This document shows, one piece after another, positions 44,591 to 55,738 of a stretch of DNA of 61,648 bases (positions within the stretch are counted from its first letter, which is position 1; the number at the start of each line of letters is the position of its first letter). Both the position numbers and the translations under genes were made by a program. The notes beneath the pieces are model-generated. The model saw only the letters and a list, made by a program, of their open reading frames with translations. It ran no database searches and was not told the DNA's origin. Origin of the DNA: JAWXCE01 sp034440495 (GTDB lineage Bacteria > Pseudomonadota > Alphaproteobacteria > Rhizobiales > Rhodomicrobiaceae); the NCBI GenBank assembly GCA_034440495.1, contig JAWXCE010000006.1, positions 1 through 61,648 on the forward strand, written 5' to 3'.

Positions 44591-47145
44591 CAGCCATCAC
44601 CAGCATCGACACAAGCGCACCCAAACGCGCCTTTCCCCTAAGCCTGCGACTTGCGTGGCGGGATTTGCGCGGCGGCATGTCTGGATTTTACATTTTCATC
44701 GCGTGCATTGCGCTTGGAGTAGCGGCGATCGCTGCAGTGAATAGCGTCTCCGGAGCGCTCGAAAACGCCATCTCGCGCGAGGGGCAAACGTTGCTTGGCG
44801 GCGACCTCGATGTCAGCGTCATTCACAGACAGGGAACGCTCGAGGAGCGCGCGCTGCTTGAGCCTTGGGGCAATGTGAGCGAGATCGCAACCCTGCGAGG
44901 CATGGCGCGGCTTGAGGACGGCTCTCGCCAAGCGCTGGTCGATATCAAAGCCGTGGACAACGCTTACCCGCTCTATGGAGTGGTCGCGCTAGAAGGGACG
45001 ATGCCGCTCGCCGATGCGATCAAGGGCGACGGCGCGGCGGTGGACGCGGGCCTTGCTGCCCAGCTTGCCCTTAAGGTCGGGGATAGCGTAGCGCTCGGCC
45101 AGAGCAAAATCACCATCGCCGCCATCATCGCGCGGGAGCCGGACAGGCTTTCCAGCGGCCCCTCATTTGGCCCGCGCGCATTGATCTCCGTTGCAACGCT
45201 AAAGAAAACGCAACTGGACGAGCCAGGAAGCCTGATACGCTGGCATTACCGCATCAAGCTGAACGACGGCGGCGCTGGCGACGCATTTCGCTCGCAACTC
45301 ACGAAGCGGCTTGGCGACGTGGGATTCAGCATTCGCGACCGCAGCGACCCATCGCCCGGTATTCGGCGCAACATAGACAGGCTGGCGGGCTTTCTCACGC
45401 TGGCTGGGCTGGCCGCGCTGCTCACTGGCGGGGTGGGCGTCGCGAACGCGGTGTCCGCATTCGTCGAGCGCAAGCGGCTTGTCATCGCGGTTTATAAGGC
45501 ACTGGGAGCATCTACCGCGCTCGTTAACAAAACCATGCTGTTGCAGGTCATGATGCTGGCGGTGTTAGGCGTCATTATCGGCATGGCGGTCGGCGCTGGC
45601 GCGCACGCTTTGGCGCTCTGGCTCGCAGGGCCTCTGCTACCAGTGAGACTGGAAGCCGGATTTCAGCCTGAAGCAGCCCTGCTGGCGGCTGCTTACGGCC
45701 TGCTGACCGCGCTGGTGTTTATTCTGTGGCCGCTCGGCCGCGCCAGCGAAATCCGCGCCGCAGAGCTTTTGCGAGAAAATATTTCAACCGAGCGCGCCTG
45801 GCCACCACGCGCTTTCATTATCGCGTCGGCCTTAAGCGCGCTGGCCCTTGCCGCCGCCGCCATCCTGTTTTCCAGCCAGCATCTGATCGCTTTCTGGGTT
45901 TGCCTTGGCATGGCCGCCGTGTTTGCGATCTTTTATGGTTTCGGTGAACTTATCCGCGCCGTGGCGAAGAGGCTGCCGCGCCCTGCAAGACCGGAAGTTT
46001 CGTGGGCGCTGCGCGCGATTGCTAGGCCCAACGGCCTCACGCGCGTCGTCTCCATCTCCCTCGGCGCAGGGTTGACGCTGCTGACCGCAATTTCGCTCAT
46101 TGGCGGGTCGCTCACAAAGGAACTGACCGCCGAACTTCCGGACAAAGCGCCATCGCACTTTTTCATCGGTATTCCAAAGCGCGATTTCGATGGCTTCAAC
46201 AAGCTGATAGCAGGCGCCGCTCCGGGTTCAACACTCAGCCAGGCCCCGATGCTGCGCGGCCGCATGATCGATATCGCAGGCACGCCAGCGGATCAGATAA
46301 AAGCGCCGGAACAGGCGGAATGGGTGCTGCGGGGCGACCGCGGGCTAACCTTCGAGGAAAATCTGCCAAAGGATTCGCAAATTATTGAGGGCGCGTGGTG
46401 GCCAAAGGATTATGCGGGCGAACCGCTCGTCTCATTTGAGGTAGAGCTTGGCCGCGCGCTTGGCCTGAAAATGGGCGATCCCATTACCGTCAACGTGCTT
46501 GGCCGCAATATCACCGCGCGCCTGGCGAACTTTCGCACGGTGAAGTGGGAGTCGCTTGACATCAATTTTGTCATGATCTTCTCGCCGAACACCTTGAAAG
46601 ACGCCCCTTACAGCGTCCTGGCGACGCTAGACTGGCCGGGCCTGCACACGGCGGACGATGAAGCCAAAGTCGTGAGCGCCGTCTCCAGCCAGTATCCATC
46701 AGTCACATCCATTAGGGTTCGTGATGCGCTGGAAACCGTAAACGGTATATTGAGCCGAGTTCTGCTGGCAATGCAGGTCGCCGCTGGTGTAACCCTCGCG
46801 GCTGGCGTGATTGTGCTGGCGGGCGCGCTGGCGACAGCGCAGCAGCGGCGCATCTATGAGGCCGTAATTTTGAAAACGCTCGGCGCAACAAGACGGCGCA
46901 TCCTCACGGCGCATATGCTAGAGCAAATTATTCTGGCCGTTTTCGTAAGCGCGGTGGCCTGCGCGCTGGGAACGCTCGCAGCCTACATTATTGTGACGCA
47001 AATTTTAGGGGCACCTTTTTATCTTTCAGGGTATAAACTTTTGCAAGCAAGCGCGCTAACAGTCAGTTTCATGCTGGGCTTTGGCGTTATCGGCGCATCG
47101 AAGGTTTTGCGCGCGAAGGCCGCGCCCTACCTGCGTTCGCAGTAA
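44587..47145 (+). CDS. ybbP: FtsX-type ABC permease (YbbP-like)
   Basis: The 852-residue permease has ten membrane spans: one near the N-terminus, then two FtsX blocks, and large periplasmic loops between them. GGVGVANAVSAFVERKRLVIAVYKALGAS and GALATAQQRRIYEAVILKTLGATRRRILTAHMLEQ are the two FtsX coupling regions. The length and topology match YbbP, the partner of YbbA. Function is not firmly known in any bacterium; export of a lipid or protein across the inner membrane is proposed. Confidence 0.92.
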   Translation: MTAITSIDTSAPKRAFPLSLRLAWRDLRGGMSGFYIFIACIALGVAAIAAVNSVSGALENAISREGQTLLGGDLDVSVIHRQGTLEERALLEPWGNVSEIATLRGMARLEDGSRQALVDIKAVDNAYPLYGVVALEGTMPLADAIKGDGAAVDAGLAAQLALKVGDSVALGQSKITIAAIIAREPDRLSSGPSFGPRALISVATLKKTQLDEPGSLIRWHYRIKLNDGGAGDAFRSQLTKRLGDVGFSIRDRSDPSPGIRRNIDRLAGFLTLAGLAALLTGGVGVANAVSAFVERKRLVIAVYKALGASTALVNKTMLLQVMMLAVLGVIIGMAVGAGAHALALWLAGPLLPVRLEAGFQPEAALLAAAYGLLTALVFILWPLGRASEIRAAELLRENISTERAWPPRAFIIASALSALALAAAAILFSSQHLIAFWVCLGMAAVFAIFYGFGELIRAVAKRLPRPARPEVSWALRAIARPNGLTRVVSISLGAGLTLLTAISLIGGSLTKELTAELPDKAPSHFFIGIPKRDFDGFNKLIAGAAPGSTLSQAPMLRGRMIDIAGTPADQIKAPEQAEWVLRGDRGLTFEENLPKDSQIIEGAWWPKDYAGEPLVSFEVELGRALGLKMGDPITVNVLGRNITARLANFRTVKWESLDINFVMIFSPNTLKDAPYSVLATLDWPGLHTADDEAKVVSAVSSQYPSVTSIRVRDALETVNGILSRVLLAMQVAAGVTLAAGVIVLAGALATAQQRRIYEAVILKTLGATRRRILTAHMLEQIILAVFVSAVACALGTLAAYIIVTQILGAPFYLSGYKLLQASALTVSFMLGFGVIGASKVLRAKAAPYLRSQ

Positions 47146-47268
47146 AAAAGGGCGCACTCCAAAAGGTTGGCTCTTGTTTTGCGAGGCAAGGCCTTTTAAA
47201 TAAGGTCACGTGCTTGTTCTTTCGGGTTTGACTGAATAGGCTAAATCTAAACCGGGGATTTTAAAATT

Positions 47269-48048
47269 ATGGCCGATTACGACCGTATCACTCCAAATCG
47301 CGCTCAGGTTGGCGCTCGTCCGGCTCAGGCCGTCGATGAGGGTCTGCGGGTGTATATGCTTGGCATCTATAATTACATGGCGATTGGCCTGGCCATCACC
47401 GGTATCGTCGCTTACGCCGTTTTCTCTATGGCAATCACTCAAGACCAAGCTTCCGCCGTCGCCACGCTTAAGAATGGTACTATGCTGACTGAATTTGGCC
47501 GTCTGATTTTTGTCAGCCCGCTGAAGTGGGTGCTTTTCCTTGCGCCTCTGGCTCTCGTGTTTATCTTCGCAGCCCGAATCAATAGCATGAGCGTCCCTGC
47601 AGCTCAGGCGACATTCTGGATTTACGCCGCGCTAGTAGGCGCATCTATAGCTTCGATCTTTGTCGTATATACTCAAGGCTCGATTGCACGCGTGTTCTTC
47701 ATCACAGCGGCTTCTTTTGGCGCTCTAAGCCTTTATGGCTACACGACTAAGAAGGATCTATCCGGCTGGGGAAAGTTCCTGTTCATTGGTCTTGTTGGGG
47801 TCGTTATTGCATCGCTCGTGAATTTGTTCGTCGGGTCGACGGCCCTGCAATTTGCTGTTTCCGTCATTGGCGTGCTAGTTTTTGCTGGCCTTACCGCCTA
47901 TGACACGCAACAGATAAAAGAAAATTATTATGCTGGCGACGATCAGCTAACGTCTGGACGAAAGTCGATAATGGGTGCGTTAAACCTCTATCTCAATTTC
48001 CTGAACATGTTCCTGATGATGTTGTCCTTATTCGGCAATCGCGAATAA
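47269..48048 (+). CDS. Bax inhibitor-1 / YccA-family membrane protein
   Basis: The 259-residue protein has seven hydrophobic segments after a polar N-terminus (MADYDRITPNR). YNYMAIGLAITGIVAYAVF, ASFGALSLYGYTTKKDLSGWGKFLFIGLVGVVIASLVN and LTAYDTQQIKENYY (with the conserved aspartate) are the family signature. Bacterial BI-1 proteins can act as pH-sensitive calcium leak channels and as FtsH-linked quality-control factors. A clean terminator follows, so it is probably a single-gene unit. Confidence 0.93.
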   Translation: MADYDRITPNRAQVGARPAQAVDEGLRVYMLGIYNYMAIGLAITGIVAYAVFSMAITQDQASAVATLKNGTMLTEFGRLIFVSPLKWVLFLAPLALVFIFAARINSMSVPAAQATFWIYAALVGASIASIFVVYTQGSIARVFFITAASFGALSLYGYTTKKDLSGWGKFLFIGLVGVVIASLVNLFVGSTALQFAVSVIGVLVFAGLTAYDTQQIKENYYAGDDQLTSGRKSIMGALNLYLNFLNMFLMMLSLFGNRE

Positions 48049-48073
48049 GAAGTCTGCATCGAAATGATTAAAG

Positions 48074-48098
48074 GCCTCGCTTCGGCGGGGCTTTTTTT
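48074..48098 (+). terminator. Rho-independent terminator
   Basis: A 7-bp stem (GCCTCGC and GCGGGGC, with one G-T pair) closes a TTCG tetraloop and is followed by seven T. It lies 25 bases after the Bax-inhibitor-type gene and terminates it. The region to its right is the end of the convergent DUF2794 gene. Confidence 0.9.
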
Positions 48099-48100
48099 GT

Positions 48101-48496
48101 CTATGGGAACAGGACAACGCTCGCGTCGTGACTCAAAACCTTTAAAACCCTCCCAAGGTCTTGTCCACGCTTCAGGATAAGCCCTGACGCCGCAATGACG
48201 CTGAAAGCGCCCTGCTTATGCGCCAGTCTGGGGTTCTTTTCAATCCGGTATAAAGCCTGCTCCGAAGTACGCCTGAAAATCGAGAAAACCGCCCTGTCTT
48301 TCAAAATATCGATAGCGTAGTCGCGCCACTCGCCCTGTGCGACCTTGCGCCCATAAATCCCAAAAATATCGTTGAGTTCACGTCGGTTGAAGCTGACAAA
48401 CGGCGCAAACTGCAAGTTTACTGTATGCCTAAGTTCATTTAAAGCGACGACCTGCCCGCGATCAGGATAGGCATCGCTCAAGTTACGATCATTCAT
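48101..48496 (-). CDS. DUF2794 protein
   Basis: The 131-residue protein matches the alphaproteobacterial DUF2794 family. FNRRELNDIFGIYGRKVAQGEWRDYAIDILKDRAVFSIFRRTSEQALYRIEKNPRL is the conserved core. The function is unknown, but the family occurs widely in Alphaproteobacteria, which supports the taxonomic call. It is convergent with the Bax-inhibitor-type gene, which ends in a shared terminator region. Confidence 0.85.
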   Translation of the reverse strand: MNDRNLSDAYPDRGQVVALNELRHTVNLQFAPFVSFNRRELNDIFGIYGRKVAQGEWRDYAIDILKDRAVFSIFRRTSEQALYRIEKNPRLAHKQGAFSVIAASGLILKRGQDLGRVLKVLSHDASVVLFP

Positions 48497-48882
48497 GACG
48501 TCTCCTTGCGAGAAGCGTCATGATCGCGCTTTAACGAACAAAGATCAAGGCTCCATACTTGAGCCAAACAGCGTTACCCGTTGAGTTTTCACGCGAAAAC
48601 TCTGTGTGGGGAGATTGGCCGCGCAGGGGCATTTTGCATGAGATTCCAGCCGCACGCCTGCTGCCGAATGTTACTTTAAGGTGGGCTTGCCTTACACCTT
48701 GCAACTTTTTAGAGGGCGTCGTAAATTTGTCTTCTTCGCAACTTGATTTGGGTGTTGCAAGCACTGCCAACTTTCCTTACATACATATAACGTTCAGAGC
48801 AAAGCTTCCAAAAACCATTCGCCCAAACGTCCGGCCTTGCACCGGATAAAATGGCGTTATGTAGGCTTTATCTCTTTCTTGG
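48497..48882. other. Intergenic region upstream of the initiator tRNA
   Basis: This region of nearly 390 bases has no gene that can be supported; a frame at 48559-48849 shows no family or ribosome binding site. It holds a perfect 8-bp hairpin (GAGTTTTC and GAAAACTC around ACGC) at 48583-48602, upstream of the DUF2794 gene. The tRNA promoter should lie toward the right end. Confidence 0.4.
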
Positions 48883-50567
<1,685 letters not shown>

Positions 50568-50571
<4 letters not shown>

Positions 50572-50795
50572 AACTTGTCTCTCGATTTATCCGCCTTCGG
50601 CCCGGTGGCGGCATCGCGGCAAAATTCGGCTGCCGCCTGTCGCCCAAGGAACCGCACAATCGCGGCAAGGGTTGGATGCGCTTTTCGTTGCTGCGCAGAT
50701 TTTGAGCGTGATCGACGCTTTTTGTGAGATGGGAGGGACGAATATGTATCCCCATTTGCCGTCCTTGTATTGCTGCCCTGCTTTCGTTTCGCCAT
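50568..50795 (-). CDS. Small basic protein coupled to the recombinase
   Basis: The 75-residue basic protein (MAKRKQGSNTRTANG, with KKRRSRSKS in the middle) starts at 50795 with a GAGG ribosome binding site and overlaps the recombinase start by 4 bases (ATGA). It has no recognised family. The high charge suggests nucleic acid binding; it may be a recombination directionality factor, which is inference from position. Codon phase and overlap make it more likely real than a shadow. Confidence 0.6.
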
Positions 50796-51178
50796 GCCAT
50801 GTTACGCCTCGCTCCCTGAACAGTTTGCGACCCAGAATAACAAGCGAGACGTATGCGTTTCGATGGGAAAGCCGTGAAAACGAATGTCTCTTAAAGAGCG
50901 AAACCGAAAAAACTAGCTGTTCTAAGGGGTCAAAGGTTTTGCCGTTGGTATCCCTCTGGATCCCCCGACGGTCGTCTCAAAGCATCTGCGACTGGCGCGG
51001 CGATGGGAGGACATCCTCTGGTGAGCCGGAAAGAGCCAATTACAGATAATGTTACTGGGACGGCCTTGCAAGCGGTCACAAAGCCGGTCATTCTTATCTC
51101 ACATTTGGCTCACAGCTTATTTCATAATATTGCTTTATATATTCTATTTGATCTCAATTATGGATGATATAGGCGGTC
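50796..51178. other. Intergenic region between the recombinase module and the Fic gene
   Basis: The region is about 380 bases and turns AT-rich over its last 80 bases, where the Fic promoter probably lies. An 11-base word (ATAATATTGCT) at 51124-51134 recurs upstream of cas3 at 53299-53309. Apart from that nothing was recognised. Confidence 0.4.
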
Positions 51179-52414
51179 ATGAACCCGGCCAAAAATCAGG
51201 ACAAAGTGAAACCGAAAGGCACCACGGAGGATGCGGGCGAACAGCTCTCCCTCATGGAGCCGACGCTCATTTCGGAAAGCTCGCGCCAGCGTGGGGGCCT
51301 GCTGGAACTGGCGTTCGAACTCGGCGCGCGCGCCGCAGGCTTTCGCCGCAGCCTGCCAACTGGATTGCTGACCGCCTTGTCCGATCTCGTCCGCTCGATG
51401 AACTGCTATTACAGCAATCTCATCGAGGGGCACGACACGCATCCCGTCGATATCGAGCGCGCCCTCAACAATGATTTTAGTAGCGATCCGGCAAAGCGCG
51501 ACCTCCAGCTTGAGGCGAAAGCTCATATTGCCGTGCAGCGCTGGATCGACCAAGGCGGCTTGGGTGGCCCCGCAGCGACGGTTGCAAGCGTCAGCGAGAT
51601 CCATCGCCGTTTCGGCGAGGCGCTTCCGGACGATCTTCTTTGGGCAGAAAACCCGCAGACGAAACAGCGCGAGCGGGTTATTCCCGGCGCATTCCGGCAG
51701 AGTTACGTCCAGGTTGGCCGCCATGTCGCCGTCAGCCCGGGCGCCGTGCCACGCTTTCTTGCCCGGTACGAGGCCGTCTTCTCGCGTCTTGGCCGGGCTG
51801 AAAGCGTTCTTGCCGCCGCCGCTGCGCATCATCGCCTGCTCTGGATCCATCCCTTCCCGGAGATGAATGGGCGCGTGGCGCGGCTTGTCTCCCACGCCAC
51901 GCTGCTCGATGCCCTGAACACAGGCGGCGTGTGGTCGATCGCCCGCGGGCTCGCTCGCCGGGACACGGATTACAAAGCCCATCTCGGTAACTGCGACCTA
52001 CAACGGCGCAATGACCTCGACGGGCGCGGCAATTTGAGCGAAGAGACGCTCGCAGACTTCACACGTTTCTTTCTGGAGGTCTGCCTTGATCAGGTCGAGT
52101 TCATGGAGAGCCTCATGCAGCCTGACCGGCTGCGCCTGCGCATTCTCGGCTGGGCCGCCGAGGAAGAGAAGCTTGGAACTCTTCCGGCGAAAGCGGGCAA
52201 GGTGCTTGAGGCCATGCTTTACCGCGGCGAACTGTCGAGAGCCGATATCCCCGAACTGCTTGGGGTGCAGACCCGGCAGACGCGGCGGATCCTCTCGGCG
52301 CTGCACGGCTATGGCGTCATCGCATCCCCAAGCTCGCGCGCGCCATGGCGGCTGGCGTTCCCGGCTACGCTCGCCCCGCGCTGGATGCCGGGCCTGTTTC
52401 CAGAGCGGCGTTGA
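51179..52414 (+). CDS. Fic-domain protein with an inhibitory motif
   Basis: The 411-residue Fic family protein probably transfers AMP to a target. An N-terminal inhibitory helix has SNLIEGH, matching the (S/T)xxxE(G/N) motif that blocks Fic activity from within the same protein. The catalytic loop reads HPFPEMNGRVAR where HPFxxGNGR is usual, so the first glycine is replaced. A C-terminal winged helix (SRADIPELLGVQTRQTRRILSAL) suggests DNA binding and self-regulation. It is on the island between the recombinase and cas genes and may be a defence or toxin gene. Confidence 0.88.
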   Translation: MNPAKNQDKVKPKGTTEDAGEQLSLMEPTLISESSRQRGGLLELAFELGARAAGFRRSLPTGLLTALSDLVRSMNCYYSNLIEGHDTHPVDIERALNNDFSSDPAKRDLQLEAKAHIAVQRWIDQGGLGGPAATVASVSEIHRRFGEALPDDLLWAENPQTKQRERVIPGAFRQSYVQVGRHVAVSPGAVPRFLARYEAVFSRLGRAESVLAAAAAHHRLLWIHPFPEMNGRVARLVSHATLLDALNTGGVWSIARGLARRDTDYKAHLGNCDLQRRNDLDGRGNLSEETLADFTRFFLEVCLDQVEFMESLMQPDRLRLRILGWAAEEEKLGTLPAKAGKVLEAMLYRGELSRADIPELLGVQTRQTRRILSALHGYGVIASPSSRAPWRLAFPATLAPRWMPGLFPERR

Positions 52415-52707
52415 TGCCAAGCGACAGTCGTTTTGTCCGAAAACTATTCCATAAACCCGGGATGCCCAAATGGCACCGATAATAGCCCGATGCATCAGAT
52501 TTTCCAAATTAGATCAGATACTTAGACTTTACTGATGTCACTCGAAGCGCACTGCCATCAAAAAACTTATTCATTATCGAAGACTTAACATGCCGTTGAT
52601 GGCCTCTTTTATCTTACAAACCCTTAATCGTCGTTATCTCGACCGTAAGCGTCCGGTTCTGACACCTGGTTCTCCGATGCATTCCTGATCCAAATCTGGT
52701 TCCTTAA

Positions 52708-53138
52708 TGACGGGGAGGATCTCCGGTGAGACCCTAGACATTTCGAGAACAAAGCCTATCGCGCCTTCTGGTCGGTGCATATCGAGGCCTGGCGTCGAAG
52801 CGGGCTTTCGCGCACCGGATATTGCCGCGAACACCGGCTGACGATGGCGACCTTCGACCGCTGGCTCAAGGAAACCGCGATGTCAAGGCGCTGGCTCACT
52901 TGGTAAAACCCAAGCCCGTCGCGGCAATTCATCGCTTTGCCCATCCAAACGCTCCGCCGCGGTGCAGGCGTTCTGGGCCATGCATGTGGAGGCGTTGAAC
53001 TGGAGCGGTTTAACCGCCGAACATTACGCCGCCGCGCATTCCCTATCGGCTGACACCCTCCGGCGCTGGCGAGGCATGATCACGGCTGGCGAGGTCGCGA
53101 TCGACTGGAGGGCCGCGCTGCACCCGAGCGCCATCTAG
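52708..53138 (+). pseudogene. Degraded IS66-type helix-turn-helix ORF
   Basis: Remnants of a protein of the kind found beside IS66 transposases are seen in more than one frame. One has MTGRISGETLD, the next NKAYRAFWSVHIEAWRRSGLS with FDRWLKE, and the last QAFWAMHVEALNWSG with SADTLRRWRGM. Frame breaks lie near 52742 and about 52905. The two repeats of an AFW...HxEAW helix-turn-helix pattern are clear. It has no function now and marks past transposition in the island. The 290 bases before it hold nothing recognised. Confidence 0.6.
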
Positions 53139-53467
53139 AAATAAGCAGCGATAAAAAGCGTCCAGACCCAAAACATGTCTGACTGACATAGGAACCGCCG
53201 ATCCACTGACGCGATTAGCCTGCTCAATCTTGGAATAGTAATCTTGTTGGAAACTATGCTACAGTGATAAATCCCATTCGGATAAAAAAATACTTTATAT
53301 AATATTGCTGTTGCTGAAGCATGTTTTGCATAATGTATGCAAATTTTCTAGTAACTATCCACATTGTTGTGGAAATCAATAATTTAGGTTTCAATTCAAT
53401 TTGTCTAGACGCATTATTTGGCAAAAGAAGTATGTCTAGCGACTGTTTTGATTTTGGTCTTATAATT
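53139..53467 (+). promoter_or_regulatory. cas3 leader and promoter region
   Basis: The region is far richer in A and T than the genes around it. A TATAAT word at 53298-53303 is the best -10 candidate, but no good -35 lies 16-18 bases upstream, so an activator may be needed. A perfect 8-3-8 dyad lies just after it. A short hairpin (CCACA and TGTGG at 53359-53372) follows. The ATAATATTGCT word recurs before the Fic gene. Confidence 0.45.
53325..53343. promoter_or_regulatory. Operator-like dyad in the cas3 leader
   Basis: The site has TTTGCATA and TATGCAAA separated by ATG, a perfect 8-3-8 inverted repeat. It lies about 22 bases downstream of the likely -10 hexamer, where a bound repressor would block early transcription. 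No regulator gene lies beside it on the window. Confidence 0.55.
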
Positions 53468-55738
53468 ATGTTTTACGCCCATTCTATTGAAGGCCGCGAG
53501 AAGAATGACTGGCAGCGGCTAAATACTCATCTTAATGACGTTTCTAAAATGGCGCGGCGGTTTGCGGAAGGGTTTGGCGCGGGGCGGGCCGCAGCCCTAG
53601 CGGGCGCTTTGCACGATCTAGGCAAATATTCAACCGCGTTCCAGGGGCGTCTGGACGGCGGCAAAATAAAAGTGGACCACGCAACGGCTGGGGCTAAAGA
53701 AGTCCTCGCCCTTGCGAAAGCTGCTAGCGTCGGTGGAATGGACACGCTGACCGCTGAATTGGTCGCTTACGTCATCGCAGGTCACCACACCGGATTGCCG
53801 GACAAGCTCGATGGCGACGCCTCTCTATCTGACAGATTGAAAAGGCCGCTAGAACCGCTTGACGAGGTTTGGCGTAGCGAGGTTGCGCCTCAATGCAGCG
53901 ATCTTTGGCCGGCGTCCCTTAAGCTGGTTGGCGACGATAAGGCCAAAGTCGCGTTCCAGCTTAGCTTTCTCGGACGAATGATTTTTTCATGCCTGATCGA
54001 CGCCGACAGGCGTGATACCGAAGCTTTTTATGCCAAGCTTGACGGGCGCGAGATTGATCGCGACTGGCCTGCTCTTGGCGGCGCGCTTGACGACCTTATC
54101 CGTCGTTTTGACGCGAAGATGGCCGAGAAACTTGCAGACCTGCGCACGTGCGGAAAAGCGGATAATCCGGTTAACAAGCTCCGCAGCGAAATCTTGAGGC
54201 ATGTGCGCGAGCGTGCGAAAGAGGTGCCCGGTCTATTCACTCTCACCGTGCCGACCGGGGGCGGCAAAACACTTGCCTCGCTTGCCTTCGCGCTTGACCA
54301 CGCCAAGGCGCACGGTTTAGAGCGGATCGTTTATGCCATCCCATTCACATCCGTCGTAGATCAGACCGCCGACATTTTTCGCCAAATGCTTGGCGACGAA
54401 GTAATCCTCGAACATCATTCAGCGATTGACGAGGAGCGCTTTCGCGAACGCGAGGGTGCGGACAAGCTGAAGCTGGCGATGGAGGATTGGGCTGCGCCCG
54501 TTATCGTCACGACCAATGTGCAGCTTTTCGAAAGCCTGTTTGCCGCGCGGCCCTCACGCTGCCGCAAGCTGCACAATCTGGTGCGCAGCGTTATCGTGCT
54601 GGATGAAGCGCAGACGATCCCATTGCCCTTTTTGCGCCCCTGCATTGCCGCTCTTGATGAGCTGGCGCGCAATTACGGCGCTTCCATCGTGCTCTGCACC
54701 GCGACGCAGCCCGCAGTTGATGAGCGGCATTTCAAGCCGGGCGGGCTTAAGCTTAAGGGACGCGAACTGGCCCCCGATCCGCATCGCCTGTCGCAAGCGT
54801 TGAAGCGCGTTCGCATCGTATTCGGCGGCGAGATGAGCGACGACGATCTTGTTCATGCCATGGAGCGGGAAAGCCAGGGACTGGTCATCGTCAATAGCCG
54901 CTGCCACGCTCTGGCGCTTTACCGGAGGGTTAAAGAAGCCAGGTTTGCGGGCGCTATTCATCTCACCACCCGCCAATACGCCGCGCATCGGCGGGTTATT
55001 CTCGCGAACGTTCGCGAGCGATTAAAAACAGGCGAGCCATGCCGTTTGATCGCGACATCGCTGGTGGAGGCAGGGGTTGATCTGGATTTTCCGCAGGTCT
55101 GGCGGGCGGAGGCGGGCCTCGATCAGATCGCACAGGGGGCTGGCCGCTGCAATCGGGAAGGCAGTCGGCGTATCGAAGACAGCATCGTCACAATCTTCAA
55201 GGCGCCGGACAATCCTGCGCCGCCCGAGGTCAAACAGCTTTCAGCTGATTTCGCGCGGATGGCAGGCAAACACCCCGACCTTTTGTCGCCCGATGCGCTT
55301 ACGGATTATTTCCGGGAGGTTTACTGGCGAAAAGGGGACGGACTTGACAGCAAAAAGATACTCCAGGACTTCGGCGTCAGCGCGGGACAGACGTCGTTTG
55401 CTTACCGCTCCGTCGCGGAGAAGTTTCGTCTAATCGAAAGCGGCATGGCGCCGGTTATCATCGCACGGGATGAGGCTGCGAAAAACGCGATCAAGAAATT
55501 GCAGTTTGAGGGTGTTTCGCCCGGCGGTGTCGCACGTGATCTTCAATCCTACGTGGTGCAAATTCCGCCCAAGGCGCGCGCGCTGCTTTGGAAAAACGGG
55601 CATGTGGCTTTCGAGAACGAAAAAGAGTTCGGTGACCAGTTCGCCGTTTTGCGCACAGACAACCTTTATCGAGAAGAAGAGGGGTTGCTCTGGGAGAACG
55701 CCGATTACCTCGGACTAGAAAATCAGATAATTTGCTAG
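53468..55738 (+). CDS. cas3: Type I-C Cas3 helicase-nuclease
   Basis: The 756-residue protein unwinds and cuts DNA after Cascade binding. An N-terminal HD nuclease is seen (MFYAHSIEG, LNTHLNDVSKMA, ALHDLGKYSTAFQ, GHHTGLPDK). The SF2 helicase has Walker A TVPTGGGKTLASLAFAL, LDEAQTIPLPFLRP, CTATQPAV and QGAGRCNREGS (motif VI). The ATG at 53468 gives the normal N-terminus; a longer frame upstream runs through AT-rich leader. No strong ribosome binding site lies before it. It is separated from cas5c by 284 bases that hold the repeat-like RNA element. Confidence 0.95.
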   Translation: MFYAHSIEGREKNDWQRLNTHLNDVSKMARRFAEGFGAGRAAALAGALHDLGKYSTAFQGRLDGGKIKVDHATAGAKEVLALAKAASVGGMDTLTAELVAYVIAGHHTGLPDKLDGDASLSDRLKRPLEPLDEVWRSEVAPQCSDLWPASLKLVGDDKAKVAFQLSFLGRMIFSCLIDADRRDTEAFYAKLDGREIDRDWPALGGALDDLIRRFDAKMAEKLADLRTCGKADNPVNKLRSEILRHVRERAKEVPGLFTLTVPTGGGKTLASLAFALDHAKAHGLERIVYAIPFTSVVDQTADIFRQMLGDEVILEHHSAIDEERFREREGADKLKLAMEDWAAPVIVTTNVQLFESLFAARPSRCRKLHNLVRSVIVLDEAQTIPLPFLRPCIAALDELARNYGASIVLCTATQPAVDERHFKPGGLKLKGRELAPDPHRLSQALKRVRIVFGGEMSDDDLVHAMERESQGLVIVNSRCHALALYRRVKEARFAGAIHLTTRQYAAHRRVILANVRERLKTGEPCRLIATSLVEAGVDLDFPQVWRAEAGLDQIAQGAGRCNREGSRRIEDSIVTIFKAPDNPAPPEVKQLSADFARMAGKHPDLLSPDALTDYFREVYWRKGDGLDSKKILQDFGVSAGQTSFAYRSVAEKFRLIESGMAPVIIARDEAAKNAIKKLQFEGVSPGGVARDLQSYVVQIPPKARALLWKNGHVAFENEKEFGDQFAVLRTDNLYREEEGLLWENADYLGLENQIIC

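Noticed and set aside
48559..48849. Possible 96-residue gene before the tRNA
   Set aside because: No ribosome binding site, no recognisable family, and amino acid make-up like a random frame.
53359..53396. CCACA/TGTGG hairpin followed by GTTTCAAT in the cas3 leader as a second pseudo-repeat
   Set aside because: Only GTGGA is shared with the handle region, and GTTTCAAT is the reverse complement of the common type I-C tail, not of the local GGATCGAAAC tail. There is no sound repeat alignment on either strand.
53394..53399. ATTCAA in the cas3 leader as target of the guide-like sequence
   Set aside because: It is a six-base match without TTC next to it in an AT-rich region; expected by chance.
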